Part shown: in pieces, positions 63,682-64,000 of the stretch
Numbering within the stretch: the stretch's first letter is position 1
Layout of the letters: each line of letters opens with the position of its first letter
From: Paraspadella gotoi
Taxonomy: Eukaryota; Chaetognatha
Direction of reading: 5' to 3'
Assembly (NCBI GenBank): GCA_051294375.1
Contig: CM119269.1
Location: forward strand, 21,375,665 to 21,439,664
Length of the DNA stretch: 64,000 bases
The notes under the pieces: generated by a model
The model's database searches: none
Seen by the model: only the letters and a program-made list of their open reading frames with translations
What the model was told of the DNA's origin: nothing
Position numbers and translations under genes: made by a program

Positions 63682-64000
63682 GTAGAACTCTCAGCAGGCA
63701 GGCAGCCGCGGCGACCGGCGCAGAAGCATCAACTGACGTCGACGTGAAGGAGTTTTCGGACTGAGGCATCGGCCGGCGTCGGGAGACGCGAAAGGAATTT
63801 TCCTTGGGACCGAAAGTGCTCGTGAGGGAAGGTTTACGAGTAAGTCGATGGCTGACGGGCTACTACAAATACTTAGCAATCACTATATTTTTTTAGCATA
63901 TTAATGACAAAACTTATTCGTTACTCTATACTGAGTAAGGGAGTGGAAGACTTAGTAAGATTATAATAAATTTCAACTGGCGAGATACCGATCTTGAAAA

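Overview
This is a window from an animal nuclear genome, almost certainly an invertebrate; I cannot name the group. Genes are split into many short, GC-rich, CG-rich exons with ordinary GT-AG introns. Introns and spacers are AT-rich and full of microsatellites (CT/GA, GTC/GAC, TTTC, AATC), tRNA-derived SINE-like repeats, foldback elements and tandem arrays. No operons, ribosome binding sites or other bacterial features occur. Several N runs (25, 10, 162, 197 and 657 bases) mark assembly gaps.

Layout. 1-7.9 kb: repeats only (SINE-like copies, an AT-rich dispersed family, a ~1.5 kb foldback element), plus one weak open frame at the left edge. 7.9-17.1 kb (minus): a complete 12-exon CDC14 dual-specificity phosphatase gene (727 codons plus stop, all intron phases consistent), with three CCAATCAG boxes upstream. 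17.5-21.5 kb: spacer with simple repeats. 21.5-27.2 kb (minus): a probable two-exon gene for a small secreted or membrane protein with a leucine-rich membrane segment and a dense cysteine cluster; its intron is a 29-bp tandem array. 21.8-39.4 kb looks inflated: two neighbouring pairs of near-identical blocks (21.8-25.7 with 25.7-29.2; 29.2-34.2 with 34.2-39.4) differ mainly by small indels and meet near 25-N gaps, which suggests false duplication by the assembler. 39.7-48.7 kb (plus): a complete nine-exon gene for a 740-residue type I membrane receptor with about five Ig-like domains. 49.9-57.6 kb (minus): a 12-exon-plus ankyrin-repeat SOCS-box gene, with at least one exon lost in a 657-N gap. 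It lies tail to tail with the Ig gene. 58.6-60.2 kb (minus): the 3' part of a membrane-protein gene whose upstream exons do not read cleanly. 60.3-64 kb: mostly empty AT-rich DNA, with short open frames at the right edge.

How they fit together. Nothing suggests shared regulation. CDC14 acts in mitotic exit and the cell cycle. The ankyrin-SOCS protein should be the substrate adaptor of a Cullin-5/Elongin BC ubiquitin ligase. The Ig receptor, the cysteine-rich protein and the 58.6-60.2 kb protein are cell-surface candidates without a family I can name. Exon models were built by hand from splice signals, reading-frame phase and protein motifs.
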